From an uncultured Bacteroides sp. (GTDB lineage Bacteria; Bacteroidota; Bacteroidia; Bacteroidales; Bacteroidaceae): DNA of 64,000 nt. The stretch lies in assembly GCF_900547205.1 (NCBI RefSeq), contig NZ_URFY01000010.1, positions 1 to 64,000 on the forward strand, written 5' to 3'. The notes under the pieces are model-generated. The model ran no database searches. It was not told where the DNA came from and saw only the letters and a program-made list of their open reading frames with translations. This document shows, in pieces, positions 9,041-17,160 of this stretch. How positions within the stretch are numbered: the stretch's first letter is position 1; every line of letters begins with the position of its first letter. Both the position numbers and the translations under genes were made by a program.

Positions 9041-10312
9041 TTATTCTTCTGTATAACGTTCGATAGTCTGTGCTCTGTCCGGTCCTACAGATACAATCTT
9101 GATTTGTACACCAAGTTGTTCCTCAAGGAAAGTCAGATAAGCGTTGAACTCCTCAGGGAATTCATCTTCACTTTGCATCTTCGTCATATCAGTCTGCCAG
9201 CCTGGAAGCTCTGCATATACAGGTTCCACGCCTTCGGTGATATCATAAGGGAAGTAATCAATTTCTTCACCATTCAACTTATAAGCCACACAAGCCTTGA
9301 TGGTTTCAAAAGTATCGAGCACATCACTCTTCATCATAATCAGCTTAGTCACACCGTTTATCATTACAGAATACTTCAATGCCACCAAGTCAATCCATCC
9401 GCAACGACGCTTACGACCGGTCACTGAGCCAAACTCATGTCCTAATGTACACATCTTATCGCCTGTTTCGTCGAACAATTCCGTAGGGAACGGACCTGCA
9501 CCCACGCGGGTACAATATGCTTTAAAGATACCATAAACATCACCGATGCGATTTGGAGCTACACCAAGTCCGGTGCAGGCACCTGCACAAACCGTATTAG
9601 AAGAAGTAACGAACGGATATGAACCGAAGTCGATATCGAGCATAGTGCCCTGAGCTCCTTCACAAAGTATGCTCTTTTCGTTATTCAGCAGATTGTTAAC
9701 TTCATGTTCGCTATCTACAAAATGGAACTGTTTCAGGTATTCAATACCTTCCATCCATGTTTTTTCCAATTCAGTAAGGTCATATTCGTAGTTCAAGCTC
9801 TTCAGAATTTGTTCGTGACGAGCTTTTGCAGCAGCATATTTTTGGTCGAAATTATGAAGAATATCACCTACTCGAACACCATTACGGCTAACTTTATCCG
9901 TATAAGTAGGACCGATACCTTTTCCAGTAGTTCCTACTTTGGCATCTCCCTTTGCAGCTTCATAAGCAGCATCAAGAATACGGTGTGTCGGGAGGATAAG
10001 ATGAGCTTTCTTTGAGATGTGCAAACGTTCTTTCAACGGATGGCCTGATGCTTCGAGTGCTTCGGCTTCTGCTTTGAAGAGCGCCGGATCGAGTACCACA
10101 CCGTTACCGATGATGTTTACCTTGTTTCCCTGGAAAATACCGGAAGGAATAGAGCGAAGTACATACTTCTGTCCTTCAAACTCAAGTGTGTGACCGGCAT
10201 TAGGGCCGCCCTGAAAACGAGCAACCACATCGTACTTAGGTGTTAATACGTCGACTACTTTACCTTTACCTTCGTCGCCCCATTGTAATCCTAATAGAAT
10301 ATCAACTTTCAT
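9041..10312 (-). CDS. purA: Adenylosuccinate synthetase
   Basis: 423 aa. The N-terminal GLQWGDEGKGKVVD is the PurA P-loop, followed by GGPNAGHT, GTTGKGIGPTY, CEGAQGTMLDIDFG and GRKRRCGWIDLVAL, all diagnostic. It converts IMP and aspartate with GTP to adenylosuccinate, the first committed step to AMP. Its ATG overlaps the stop of the upstream Fur-family gene by four bases (ATGA), which implies translational coupling and a shared promoter at 10820-10849. Confidence 0.97.
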   Translation of the reverse strand: MKVDILLGLQWGDEGKGKVVDVLTPKYDVVARFQGGPNAGHTLEFEGQKYVLRSIPSGIFQGNKVNIIGNGVVLDPALFKAEAEALEASGHPLKERLHISKKAHLILPTHRILDAAYEAAKGDAKVGTTGKGIGPTYTDKVSRNGVRVGDILHNFDQKYAAAKARHEQILKSLNYEYDLTELEKTWMEGIEYLKQFHFVDSEHEVNNLLNNEKSILCEGAQGTMLDIDFGSYPFVTSSNTVCAGACTGLGVAPNRIGDVYGIFKAYCTRVGAGPFPTELFDETGDKMCTLGHEFGSVTGRKRRCGWIDLVALKYSVMINGVTKLIMMKSDVLDTFETIKACVAYKLNGEEIDYFPYDITEGVEPVYAELPGWQTDMTKMQSEDEFPEEFNAYLTFLEEQLGVQIKIVSVGPDRAQTIERYTEE

Positions 10313-10800
10313 TTTTCTTTTTTATTGTTGTTATTTACTTTTTTCCGTTTGTTAGCTCTGTCGCACTTGCTGCATAGTCCATATATATATAAGGAGTAAT
10401 GCGAAAGTTGGAAACGGCTCAATTTCGTATTCTCGATAGCATGCTGCAATTCCTCGTTCTGAAACTCGGTCACTTTGCCACATTGCGTACATATCTGATG
10501 ATGATGTGTCTCGCGATTGAATGATTTTTCGTATTGGGAAGAAGTACCGAACTGGTGCTTGATGACCAGCCGTGCATTGATAAGCAGGATAATGGTATTG
10601 TAAAGAGTCGCTCGGCTCACCCGGAAATTCTCCTGATCCATCATGCGGGAATAGAGCATATCTATATCAAAATGACCGTCGATAGAATAAATTGTATCGA
10701 GTATGGCGTAGCGTTCAGGAGTCTTACGATGCCCGTTCGCTGTGAGATATTCCGTGAATATCTGCCTTACTGTATCTTTCACGTTTTGAGTTTCCATCAT
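10309..10800 (-). CDS. Fur/PerR-family metalloregulator
   Basis: 163 aa. An N-terminal winged helix (about 15-90, with TPERYAILDTIYSIDGHFDID and FRVSRATLYNTI) is followed by a dimerization/metal domain containing THHHQICTQCGKV and LCSKCDR. The CxxC pairs would bind structural zinc and the histidine cluster the regulatory metal. Fur, Zur and PerR cannot be separated with certainty. It is the first gene of a two-gene unit with purA, overlapping it by four bases, and has its own promoter. Either of two consecutive ATGs could be the start. The C-terminus is a lysine/asparagine-rich tail. Confidence 0.9.
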   Translation of the reverse strand: MMETQNVKDTVRQIFTEYLTANGHRKTPERYAILDTIYSIDGHFDIDMLYSRMMDQENFRVSRATLYNTIILLINARLVIKHQFGTSSQYEKSFNRETHHHQICTQCGKVTEFQNEELQHAIENTKLSRFQLSHYSLYIYGLCSKCDRANKRKKVNNNNKKEK

Positions 10801-10819
10801 CAGCCAAAATTAGCGCGAA

Positions 10820-10849
10820 CAAAGTTAAGCCTTTTTTGCGGAAAGCAAA
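10820..10849 (-). promoter_or_regulatory. Promoter of the fur-purA unit
   Basis: On the minus strand, TTTG (complement of 10846-10849), 18 bp and TAACTTTG (complement of 10820-10827) lie about 20 bp before the Fur start codon. Confidence 0.65.
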
Positions 10850-10854
10850 AGGAT

Positions 10855-11511
10855 TTAGGCTTCTTCTTTCACCATATTATATAATATCTTCTCCGCTTCC
10901 ACCTCCGAATCCGCCATTCGCTCTACCAATCGGCATACCTGAAAAGCGTGTTCTTCACTGTGCTGCATATATTTACGGATAACGAGCAGAGCAGCATTCC
11001 GCACATGATAACTATCGGAGTAAACAGCACTTATTGCCTGGTCGAGCAACTCACCCGATGCTCGTTCCGTCATATCGCCTTTCTTCATCAAAAGTCGGGC
11101 GGCAGTGAGGAAACCACAAGTCTGCACATATTCCTGTTCATCGGCAATCCAATGAAAAGACTTTGCAGGAGCATATGGCAGGTTCTGGAAGAGATTCATA
11201 CAAGTCAGTTCCGCTATTTCGATATTACGGATACTTTCCACCCATATATCGGCAATCTCCGGATAAAAAGTATCTATCGGCTGAAGCATTCCGGCAAGGA
11301 TTTTACACTCGCGGATGTCTTCTTTCCATAATGCCTGCGCTAAGTCGTGGTTCTTCTCGTAGCTTTCGGCAATTGACTTGATGCGTGGCAGTTCTACACC
11401 AAAATTGAGTTTATATATTAACCCCTTCTCACGCATACTTTGGGACACAGCCCCGTTCATAGAGAGACGGAGCTGTGTTTTGATATCTTTCAGTTGTTCT
11501 TTAATATCCAT
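10855..11511 (-). CDS. AlkD-like HEAT-repeat DNA alkylation repair family protein
   Basis: 218 aa, all-helical, with repeated helix pairs and the pattern of the DNA alkylation repair (AlkD/HEAT-like) family, e.g. WVESIRNIEIAELTCMNLFQ and SDSYHVRNAALLVIRKYMQ. AlkD enzymes excise N3/N7-alkylated bases, but this protein is slightly short and I cannot assign the catalytic Asp/Trp set, so it may be a non-catalytic relative. Its ATG is 8 bp after the DPP III stop, suggesting co-transcription. The promoter of the fur-purA unit follows its stop. Confidence 0.65.
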   Translation of the reverse strand: MDIKEQLKDIKTQLRLSMNGAVSQSMREKGLIYKLNFGVELPRIKSIAESYEKNHDLAQALWKEDIRECKILAGMLQPIDTFYPEIADIWVESIRNIEIAELTCMNLFQNLPYAPAKSFHWIADEQEYVQTCGFLTAARLLMKKGDMTERASGELLDQAISAVYSDSYHVRNAALLVIRKYMQHSEEHAFQVCRLVERMADSEVEAEKILYNMVKEEA

Positions 11512-11519
11512 ATTCCAAA

Positions 11520-13568
11520 TTAGTTGTTTATTGAAGGCAGCGGAGAGTAATCATTGCTGTAACGCAACATTTGTTCTACATAACCTTCGTCATAAGCCAC
11601 AGTAACATCAGTAATGTTTCCGTTTTCATCTGTCACCAATTCATATTTCGGATTGACAAAACCTTTGTAGGGAGCCAAATTCAGTTTCTTATAGCGTTCC
11701 AGTACTTCGGCGTGCAATGTTGGATCCACCTTCACGGCATAGTTCTCTACCAGCGCACGGGCAGCGTCAAAGTCGCCTGTAGACTTAATGCGTTGTATCT
11801 CTGCTAACAATTCACCGAAAAGCCGACGTACCTTCTCATAGTCATTGATGACTACGTAAGTCTTGCCGTCCTTCTTGACAAGTTCCACCGCTTTATCGGC
11901 AGTTCCCTTTTCGTACACCCAACGGGCTATTAGCTGACGATTACGCATATGAGCTTCCTCAATGCTGTTACCTGGTTCGATACGCACCAACTGCGTCATC
12001 AAGCCATTCATTAAATAAGTATAGTATTGAGCCTTATAAGCATCGGTAGAAGGGAGAAGTTTGAGCTCCACCAACTTCGGATCGGCCACATAATAGAGTC
12101 CAAACAAATCGGCACGCGCTTCCTCAATTGTAGAGCCATATGCCTTCAATGCATCCGGATCAACCCCCGGAAGAAGTTTACCCGAACCATGTCCCAAGCA
12201 TTCGTGCAAGTCAGTATGAAGTTCGTCTGTCAGGTCGGAATAAGCATCTATCAGTTGTATTTCCGCATCGCTATAGGCAAATTCTTCATTGAAGCCGTTG
12301 CCATGAGCGGCTTTATTATAGGCATCGGTGATATTACCGATAGTGACTGATTTTGAGCCATGATGAGCACGAATCCAATTAGCATTCGGTAGATTAATAC
12401 CAATGGCAGTGGAAGGATAAAGATCACCGGCAAGCACAGCGGCAGTGATAACTTTGGCAGACACTCCTTTCACTTTGTCTTTCTTAAAAGACTTATCCAC
12501 CGGAGAATTATCTTCAAACCACTGAGCATTGCTACTGATAATTTCCGTACGATGCGTAGATTCAATATCTTTAAAGTTCACCAGTGATTCCCAACTGGCT
12601 TTCATTCCCAGCGGGTCGCCATAGCTTTCGGTAAATCCATTCACAAAGTCAATGCGTGAATCGAGGTCTTTCACCCAAAGAATCGCATATTCGTCGAAGT
12701 CTTTCAGGTTTCCGGTTTCATAAAACTGAATCAGCTTAGTGATGACAGCCTTCTGAGCATCATTTTCTGCCACCGCTTCTGCTTTCTTCAGCCAATAAAC
12801 AATCTTTTCAATCGCTTCCGTATACAGACCACCAACTTTCCATACTTTTTCCTGTATCTTTCCATTTTCCTTCACTAGGCGACTGTTCAAGCCATAAGAA
12901 ACAGGAGTTTCATCTTTCGGGTCTTTCATTGCGTTGTAAAAGTCTTCGGCTTCCTTCTGAGTCACCCCGTCATAATAATTGCAGGCAGAAGTAAGTACCA
13001 AGTCCTCACCATCGGCTTGATTCACCCTTTTAGGCAGGATGGTCGGATCGAAAATGACAGGGAAAAGTTCGGCACACAACTGTTCGGCAGTCTGTCCTTC
13101 AGCAAGAGGCAGTTTGACAGCATCAATACCAAGCACTGCTTGTTTCAGGAAACCCTGAGAGAAATTGGGCACAAATTTCTCCGTGCCATAATGATGATGA
13201 ATGCCATTAGAGAACCATACCCTTTTCAGATAAACTTCCATATTCTTGAAGTCGGGAGTTGTTTTATCGCCCTGGTAGTTTGTATATACTGCTTCAAGCA
13301 TCCTCCGGATTCTCAAATTATACTTCCCATTTTGGTCGAACAAGATATCTCTTCCTTGCAGAGCAGCCTCTGTGAGATAATAAACCAATTCTTTTTGTTT
13401 CAGCGTCAGTTCCTCAAATTCGGGAACTTTATAACGCAATATCTGTAAATCTGCAAATTGTTCCACTGTATAGTCAAATTTATCTGCCGTGGCAGTTGTT
13501 GTTTTGGCTCCTCCGCAAGATGCTAATAGCATAGCGGCTGTAGCCATTGATATAAGATGTTTTTTCAT
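11520..13568 (-). CDS. Dipeptidyl peptidase III (M49), lipoprotein signal
   Basis: 682 aa. The N-terminus is a lipoprotein signal with a lipobox ending in LLASC at Cys18. The zinc site is HECLGH (His455) followed by GSGKL, with the second M49 motif EEARADLFGLYY about 45 residues later supplying the third ligand. Most family members have HELLGH; the HECLGH form with cysteine is known from the B. thetaiotaomicron enzyme. DPP III removes dipeptides from the N-terminus of short peptides. The lipobox suggests periplasmic or outer-membrane location, unlike cytosolic eukaryotic DPP III. The AlkD-like gene follows at 8 bp. Confidence 0.94.
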   Translation of the reverse strand: MKKHLISMATAAMLLASCGGAKTTTATADKFDYTVEQFADLQILRYKVPEFEELTLKQKELVYYLTEAALQGRDILFDQNGKYNLRIRRMLEAVYTNYQGDKTTPDFKNMEVYLKRVWFSNGIHHHYGTEKFVPNFSQGFLKQAVLGIDAVKLPLAEGQTAEQLCAELFPVIFDPTILPKRVNQADGEDLVLTSACNYYDGVTQKEAEDFYNAMKDPKDETPVSYGLNSRLVKENGKIQEKVWKVGGLYTEAIEKIVYWLKKAEAVAENDAQKAVITKLIQFYETGNLKDFDEYAILWVKDLDSRIDFVNGFTESYGDPLGMKASWESLVNFKDIESTHRTEIISSNAQWFEDNSPVDKSFKKDKVKGVSAKVITAAVLAGDLYPSTAIGINLPNANWIRAHHGSKSVTIGNITDAYNKAAHGNGFNEEFAYSDAEIQLIDAYSDLTDELHTDLHECLGHGSGKLLPGVDPDALKAYGSTIEEARADLFGLYYVADPKLVELKLLPSTDAYKAQYYTYLMNGLMTQLVRIEPGNSIEEAHMRNRQLIARWVYEKGTADKAVELVKKDGKTYVVINDYEKVRRLFGELLAEIQRIKSTGDFDAARALVENYAVKVDPTLHAEVLERYKKLNLAPYKGFVNPKYELVTDENGNITDVTVAYDEGYVEQMLRYSNDYSPLPSINN

Positions 13569-13593
13569 AATACCGGTATTGATTCATTAAAAG

Positions 13594-13642
13594 AAAAAAG
13601 GAATCGTCTCCAAAGTTTTTCATTTAGAGACAATCCCTTTTT
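13594..13642. terminator. Terminator after the small AraC-type gene
   Basis: Imperfect inverted repeat (13594-13610 and 13627-13642, one bulged base) with A/T tracts at both ends, between two minus-strand genes. Confidence 0.75.
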
Positions 13643-13664
13643 AGTTCAGTTTGGAAAAACGCAA

Positions 13665-14129
13665 CTACTTTTTATGCTCAGTATGTTTTTTGCGATATCC
13701 GTTAGGAGTCTCACCTACATTCTTGTAAAAAGCAGCATAAAAAGATTGACGATTAGCAAAGCCAACCATTGCGCTGATTTCCTCAACATTCTTGTCGGCA
13801 TAACGCTTATCGGTCAACAAATGCAATGCATCCTTTACTCTGTACTCATTCAACAGGCAAGAATAGTTCATGCCAAAGCGAGAATTGACTACTGCAGAAA
13901 GGTAACGAGTATTCGTCTTTAGTTCTTTTGCCAAGTCTTTAGCTGAATAATCAGGATCCCTGTACTTCTTCTGTACAACGATGATATTCAAGATCTTGTC
14001 ATACAACTCGTCTGCCAATTCCGGTCTGATTAATGACCTGTATGCAGCCTTCTTGTCTTTCTTATCCCTCAAGTTGTAGGGACGTTTTTCTGGAGTTTCC
14101 TCCACCTTTTTGTTTTCTAAATCACTCAT
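13665..14129 (-). CDS. Small AraC-type transcription regulator
   Basis: 154 aa. Residues about 40-150 form the double helix-turn-helix of the AraC family, with AKDLAKELKTNTRYLSAVVN as the first HTH and VEEISAMVGFANRQSFYAAF as the second, ending in the family signature GETPNGYRKK. There is no sensor domain; the first 40 residues are charged and probably disordered. Such stand-alone AraC domains may respond to partner proteins or to their own abundance. It is divergent from recQ across a 270-bp AT-rich spacer. Confidence 0.88.
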   Translation of the reverse strand: MSDLENKKVEETPEKRPYNLRDKKDKKAAYRSLIRPELADELYDKILNIIVVQKKYRDPDYSAKDLAKELKTNTRYLSAVVNSRFGMNYSCLLNEYRVKDALHLLTDKRYADKNVEEISAMVGFANRQSFYAAFYKNVGETPNGYRKKHTEHKK

Positions 14130-14344
14130 TTGAATTAACTGGTTAGGGTTTGTTCTTTTATTAATAATTGCTTGTTTGCAACCTTACATGTTACAAATGT
14201 CTTACTTTTTTTTTAAACACACAATTATTTTGTGCATTTTTTTTCTAATAAAACAATCATATTCCTTGAAATAGGCTTATAATGGCCTAATAATAAGAAA
14301 CTTTAACTTATTTATAATTCATCTCAGAAACAGATTTCTACACA

Positions 14345-14376
14345 TTGTGCTATTTGCTAAAGAAAATGTACCTTTG
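14345..14376 (+). promoter_or_regulatory. Promoter of recQ
   Basis: TTG (14345-14347), 21 bp, TACCTTTG (14369-14376), 23 bp before the ATG. The -7 box is mirrored by CAAAGATA at 14381-14388. The rest of the 14130-14399 spacer is AT-rich with no gene visible. Confidence 0.6.
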
Positions 14377-14399
14377 CATCCAAAGATATAAAAGCATCG

Positions 14400-16208
14400 A
14401 TGAGAGATACTCTAAAAACCTATTTCGGTTACGACAGTTTCCGTCCCCTTCAAGAAGAAATTATCCGCCACATCCTCAATAAGCAGGATGCTCTGGTATT
14501 AATGCCTACCGGCGGAGGAAAATCTATTTGTTATCAACTTCCGGCACTGCTTTGTGAAGGCACTGCGGTTGTGGTTTCTCCACTCATCTCGTTGATGAAG
14601 GACCAAGTGGAATCATTGCAGTCCAACGGTATTGCCGCCGGAGCATTGAACAGCAGTAATGACGAAACGGAAAACGCCAACCTTCGGCGTGCCTGCATCG
14701 AAGGTCGACTGAAGTTACTCTATATTTCGCCGGAGAAACTGATTTCCGAAAAGGATTATCTGCTGCGGGATATGAATATCTCTTTGTTTGCCATCGACGA
14801 AGCGCACTGCATTTCTCAGTGGGGACATGATTTCAGACCGGAATATACTCAAATGGGGATGCTTCACCAGCAATTTCCACAAGTACCGATTGTTGCCCTG
14901 ACCGCTACGGCGGATAAAATAACACGCCAGGATATCATTCGACAGTTACATCTAAACCAGCCCCGCACGTTCATTTCTTCGTTCGACCGTCCCAATATCA
15001 GCCTGACTGTGAAGCGGGGATTTCAGGCAAAAGAAAAGAACAAAGCTATGCTAGAGTTTATTAACCGTCACAGGGGAGAAAGTGGAATCATCTACTGCAT
15101 GAGCAGAAATAAGACCGAAACCGTAGCCCAGATGTTGCAGAAACAGGGAATCCGTTGCGGTGTATATCATGCGGGATTATCGACACAACAGCGTGACGAG
15201 ACGCAGGATGACTTCATTAATGACCGGATACAGGTAGTTTGTGCTACCATTGCTTTTGGTATGGGCATAGATAAGTCGAATGTCCGATGGGTGATTCACA
15301 ATAATCTGCCTAAAAGCATTGAAAGTTTTTATCAGGAGATTGGCCGTGCCGGACGGGACGGTTTGCCAAGTGACACCGTATTGTTCTATTCACTTGGTGA
15401 TTTGATATTGCTCACAAAGTTTGCCACGGAGAGTAACCAGCAAAGCATCAATTTGGAGAAACTGCAACGGATGCAGCAGTATGCGGAAGCGGATATCTGC
15501 CGGAGAAGAATCTTGCTAAGCTATTTCGGAGAAACGGCTACGGAGGATTGTGGGAATTGCGATGTATGCAAAAATCCTCCTCAGCGTTTTGACGGCACAA
15601 TAATAGTACAAAAGGCTTTGAGCGCCATTGCACGGACCGAGCAACAAGTCAGTACCGGACTATTGATAGACATTCTTCGTGGAAATTACTCAGCAGAAGT
15701 TACAGGGAAAGGATATCAGGAACTGAAAACTTTTGGCGCGGGACGGGACATTCCACCACGTGACTGGCAGGACTATCTGCTCCAGATGTTGCAACTGGGC
15801 TATTTTGAAATAGCTTATAATGAAAGCAATCATCTTAAGATTACTCCAAGCGGAAGTGATATCCTTTTCGGAAGAGCGCAGGCTATGCTTGCCGTTATTC
15901 GTCGCGACGAGGTATCCACAGGTAAAGGGAGGAAGAAGAAAGTTGTCGTTGCCAAAGAACTTCCCTTCGGTCTGCCCGGTGGAGAAAATGAGGATCTGTT
16001 TGAAGCCCTCCGTGGTTTGCGAAAGCAACTGGCCGACCAAGACGGCCTCCCTGCCTATATCGTCTTATCCGACAAAGTTCTACATCTGCTTAGTATATCA
16101 AAACCGACCACAATAGAGGAACTTGAATCAATCAACGGAATGAGCGAATATAAAATAAAGAAATATGGGAAGGAGTTTCTAAAGCTGATTAAACTGTTCG
16201 TTGATTAG
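14400..16208 (+). CDS. recQ: ATP-dependent DNA helicase RecQ
   Basis: 602 aa 3'-5' helicase of recombination and fork repair. Motif 0/I are FRPLQEEII and MPTGGGKS (residues 35-42), motif II is AIDEAHCISQWGHDF, and motif VI is QEIGRAGRDGLPS. The RecQ zinc-binding region has C(R)RRILLSYF followed by CGNCDVCKNP. A winged-helix RQC domain and a C-terminal HRDC domain (about 520-600, YIVLSDKVLHLLS...GMSEYKIKKYG) complete the standard architecture. It is convergent with the HU-like gene. Confidence 0.96.
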   Translation: MRDTLKTYFGYDSFRPLQEEIIRHILNKQDALVLMPTGGGKSICYQLPALLCEGTAVVVSPLISLMKDQVESLQSNGIAAGALNSSNDETENANLRRACIEGRLKLLYISPEKLISEKDYLLRDMNISLFAIDEAHCISQWGHDFRPEYTQMGMLHQQFPQVPIVALTATADKITRQDIIRQLHLNQPRTFISSFDRPNISLTVKRGFQAKEKNKAMLEFINRHRGESGIIYCMSRNKTETVAQMLQKQGIRCGVYHAGLSTQQRDETQDDFINDRIQVVCATIAFGMGIDKSNVRWVIHNNLPKSIESFYQEIGRAGRDGLPSDTVLFYSLGDLILLTKFATESNQQSINLEKLQRMQQYAEADICRRRILLSYFGETATEDCGNCDVCKNPPQRFDGTIIVQKALSAIARTEQQVSTGLLIDILRGNYSAEVTGKGYQELKTFGAGRDIPPRDWQDYLLQMLQLGYFEIAYNESNHLKITPSGSDILFGRAQAMLAVIRRDEVSTGKGRKKKVVVAKELPFGLPGGENEDLFEALRGLRKQLADQDGLPAYIVLSDKVLHLLSISKPTTIEELESINGMSEYKIKKYGKEFLKLIKLFVD

Positions 16209-16235
16209 TCAGTCCATCACACTTGCCATTACGAT

Positions 16236-16874
16236 TTACAATGATTCATTCTGCTTCTTTATATAGATTCTGTGCGTTCCTCTGCCGTCGATTCCTATGC
16301 CTGAATCCGGTAGCTTTGCCCATCGTTGCAGTTCTTCGGTAGCCGTGGTGCGGAGCAATCCGGTCAGTTTTCGATATTCGTAGACGGTAAGGAAGGGATG
16401 TTGGTCCAGATACTTCACCGCAAGGGCAAGTCGTTGCTCCGGTGTGTACTTCTGCGAAGAACGTTGCGCTTTCCATGGAGCTCTTTCCAGTTGGCATCTT
16501 CCGTTGATGCGTCTCACTAGTGTTTTGTCCACACGGAAATTCACATTGCCTACCACAATGCTGCGCGCATTGCGGTGAGTTTCCCCTTCGCCTGCCTTTT
16601 CGCGTTCTTTATCTTCATACAAAGCGAGAGATGGTGTAAAAGTCCCTATACCATCAATCTTCACCGATTTCCCTTGTGCCATCTGATGTGCCATTTCAAC
16701 GGCTATCTGGGTGATTACTCCTTCCACGTTTCCGATATTGAATCCGCTACTCGAAGCGATTTCTCGCACAAAATCCTCTGTTGACATTTGCTCTACCATT
16801 GCCAGACGAGGATAGAGTATCCGTTCACCCGTGCCATGAATGTCGGGCATTTCTTCCATTATGTATTTCGGCAT
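16236..16874 (-). CDS. HU-like DNA-binding protein with C-terminal winged-helix-like domain
   Basis: 212 aa, more than twice the length of standard HU. Residues about 1-125 follow the HU/IHF-like pattern of Bacteroides (MSTEDFVREIASSSGFNIGNVEGV then GKSVKIDGIGTFTPSL). Residues about 140-210 look like a small winged helix (TPEQRLALAVKYLDQHPFLTVYEYRKLTG, then TTATEELQRWAK). This matches the 'HU domain fused to wHTH' family common in Bacteroidetes, of unsettled function. The gene is preceded by a long leader built of 21/22-bp repeats and containing a promoter, so self-regulation is possible (inference). Confidence 0.85.
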   Translation of the reverse strand: MPKYIMEEMPDIHGTGERILYPRLAMVEQMSTEDFVREIASSSGFNIGNVEGVITQIAVEMAHQMAQGKSVKIDGIGTFTPSLALYEDKEREKAGEGETHRNARSIVVGNVNFRVDKTLVRRINGRCQLERAPWKAQRSSQKYTPEQRLALAVKYLDQHPFLTVYEYRKLTGLLRTTATEELQRWAKLPDSGIGIDGRGTHRIYIKKQNESL

Positions 16875-16913
16875 GCTTCTTTGTTTTATTATATATGTTA
16901 GTTGACTATTGAT

Positions 16914-17160
16914 TATAAGGAGATAACTTACTTACTATAAGGAGACAACTTCTTTTCTCCCTATTGCAAAGTATCTTTTCCTGCAGATAAAACTATAACC
17001 GCAAGTTCCGGTTACATAACTGAAACTTCTGATTATATAATCAAAAGTTCCGGCTTTATAATCAGAACTTGCGGTTATAGATATCTTCCCAACAAAGGTA
17101 AGTTATCTTTCGGATATAAACAAGTTTCCTTCCTGATAAAAGTAAGTTAGCAGGGCTTTA
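16914..17160. repeat. Symmetric array of 21/22-bp repeats upstream of the HU-like gene
   Basis: Two 22-bp units (16914-16935, 16936-16957; core TATAAGGAGATAACTT) on the left are matched by three inverted 22-bp units on the right (17095-17116, 17117-17138, 17139-17160; core AAGTTATC/AAGTTTCC/AAGTTAGC). Between them are four contiguous 21-bp quasi-palindromic units (16995-17015, 17016-17036, 17037-17057, 17058-17078; core AAGTTCCGGTTA). The outermost central arms 16993-17008 and 17065-17080 are a perfect 16-bp inverted repeat. The whole element is centred on about 17037. It also fills the only non-coding stretch near this gene. Confidence 0.85.
17093..17123 (-). promoter_or_regulatory. Promoter of the HU-like gene, inside the repeat element
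   Basis: Minus strand: TTG (complement of 17121-17123), 20 bp, TACCTTTG (complement of 17093-17100). Transcription would start near 17086, giving a leader of about 210 nt that contains the four central repeats. Confidence 0.6.
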
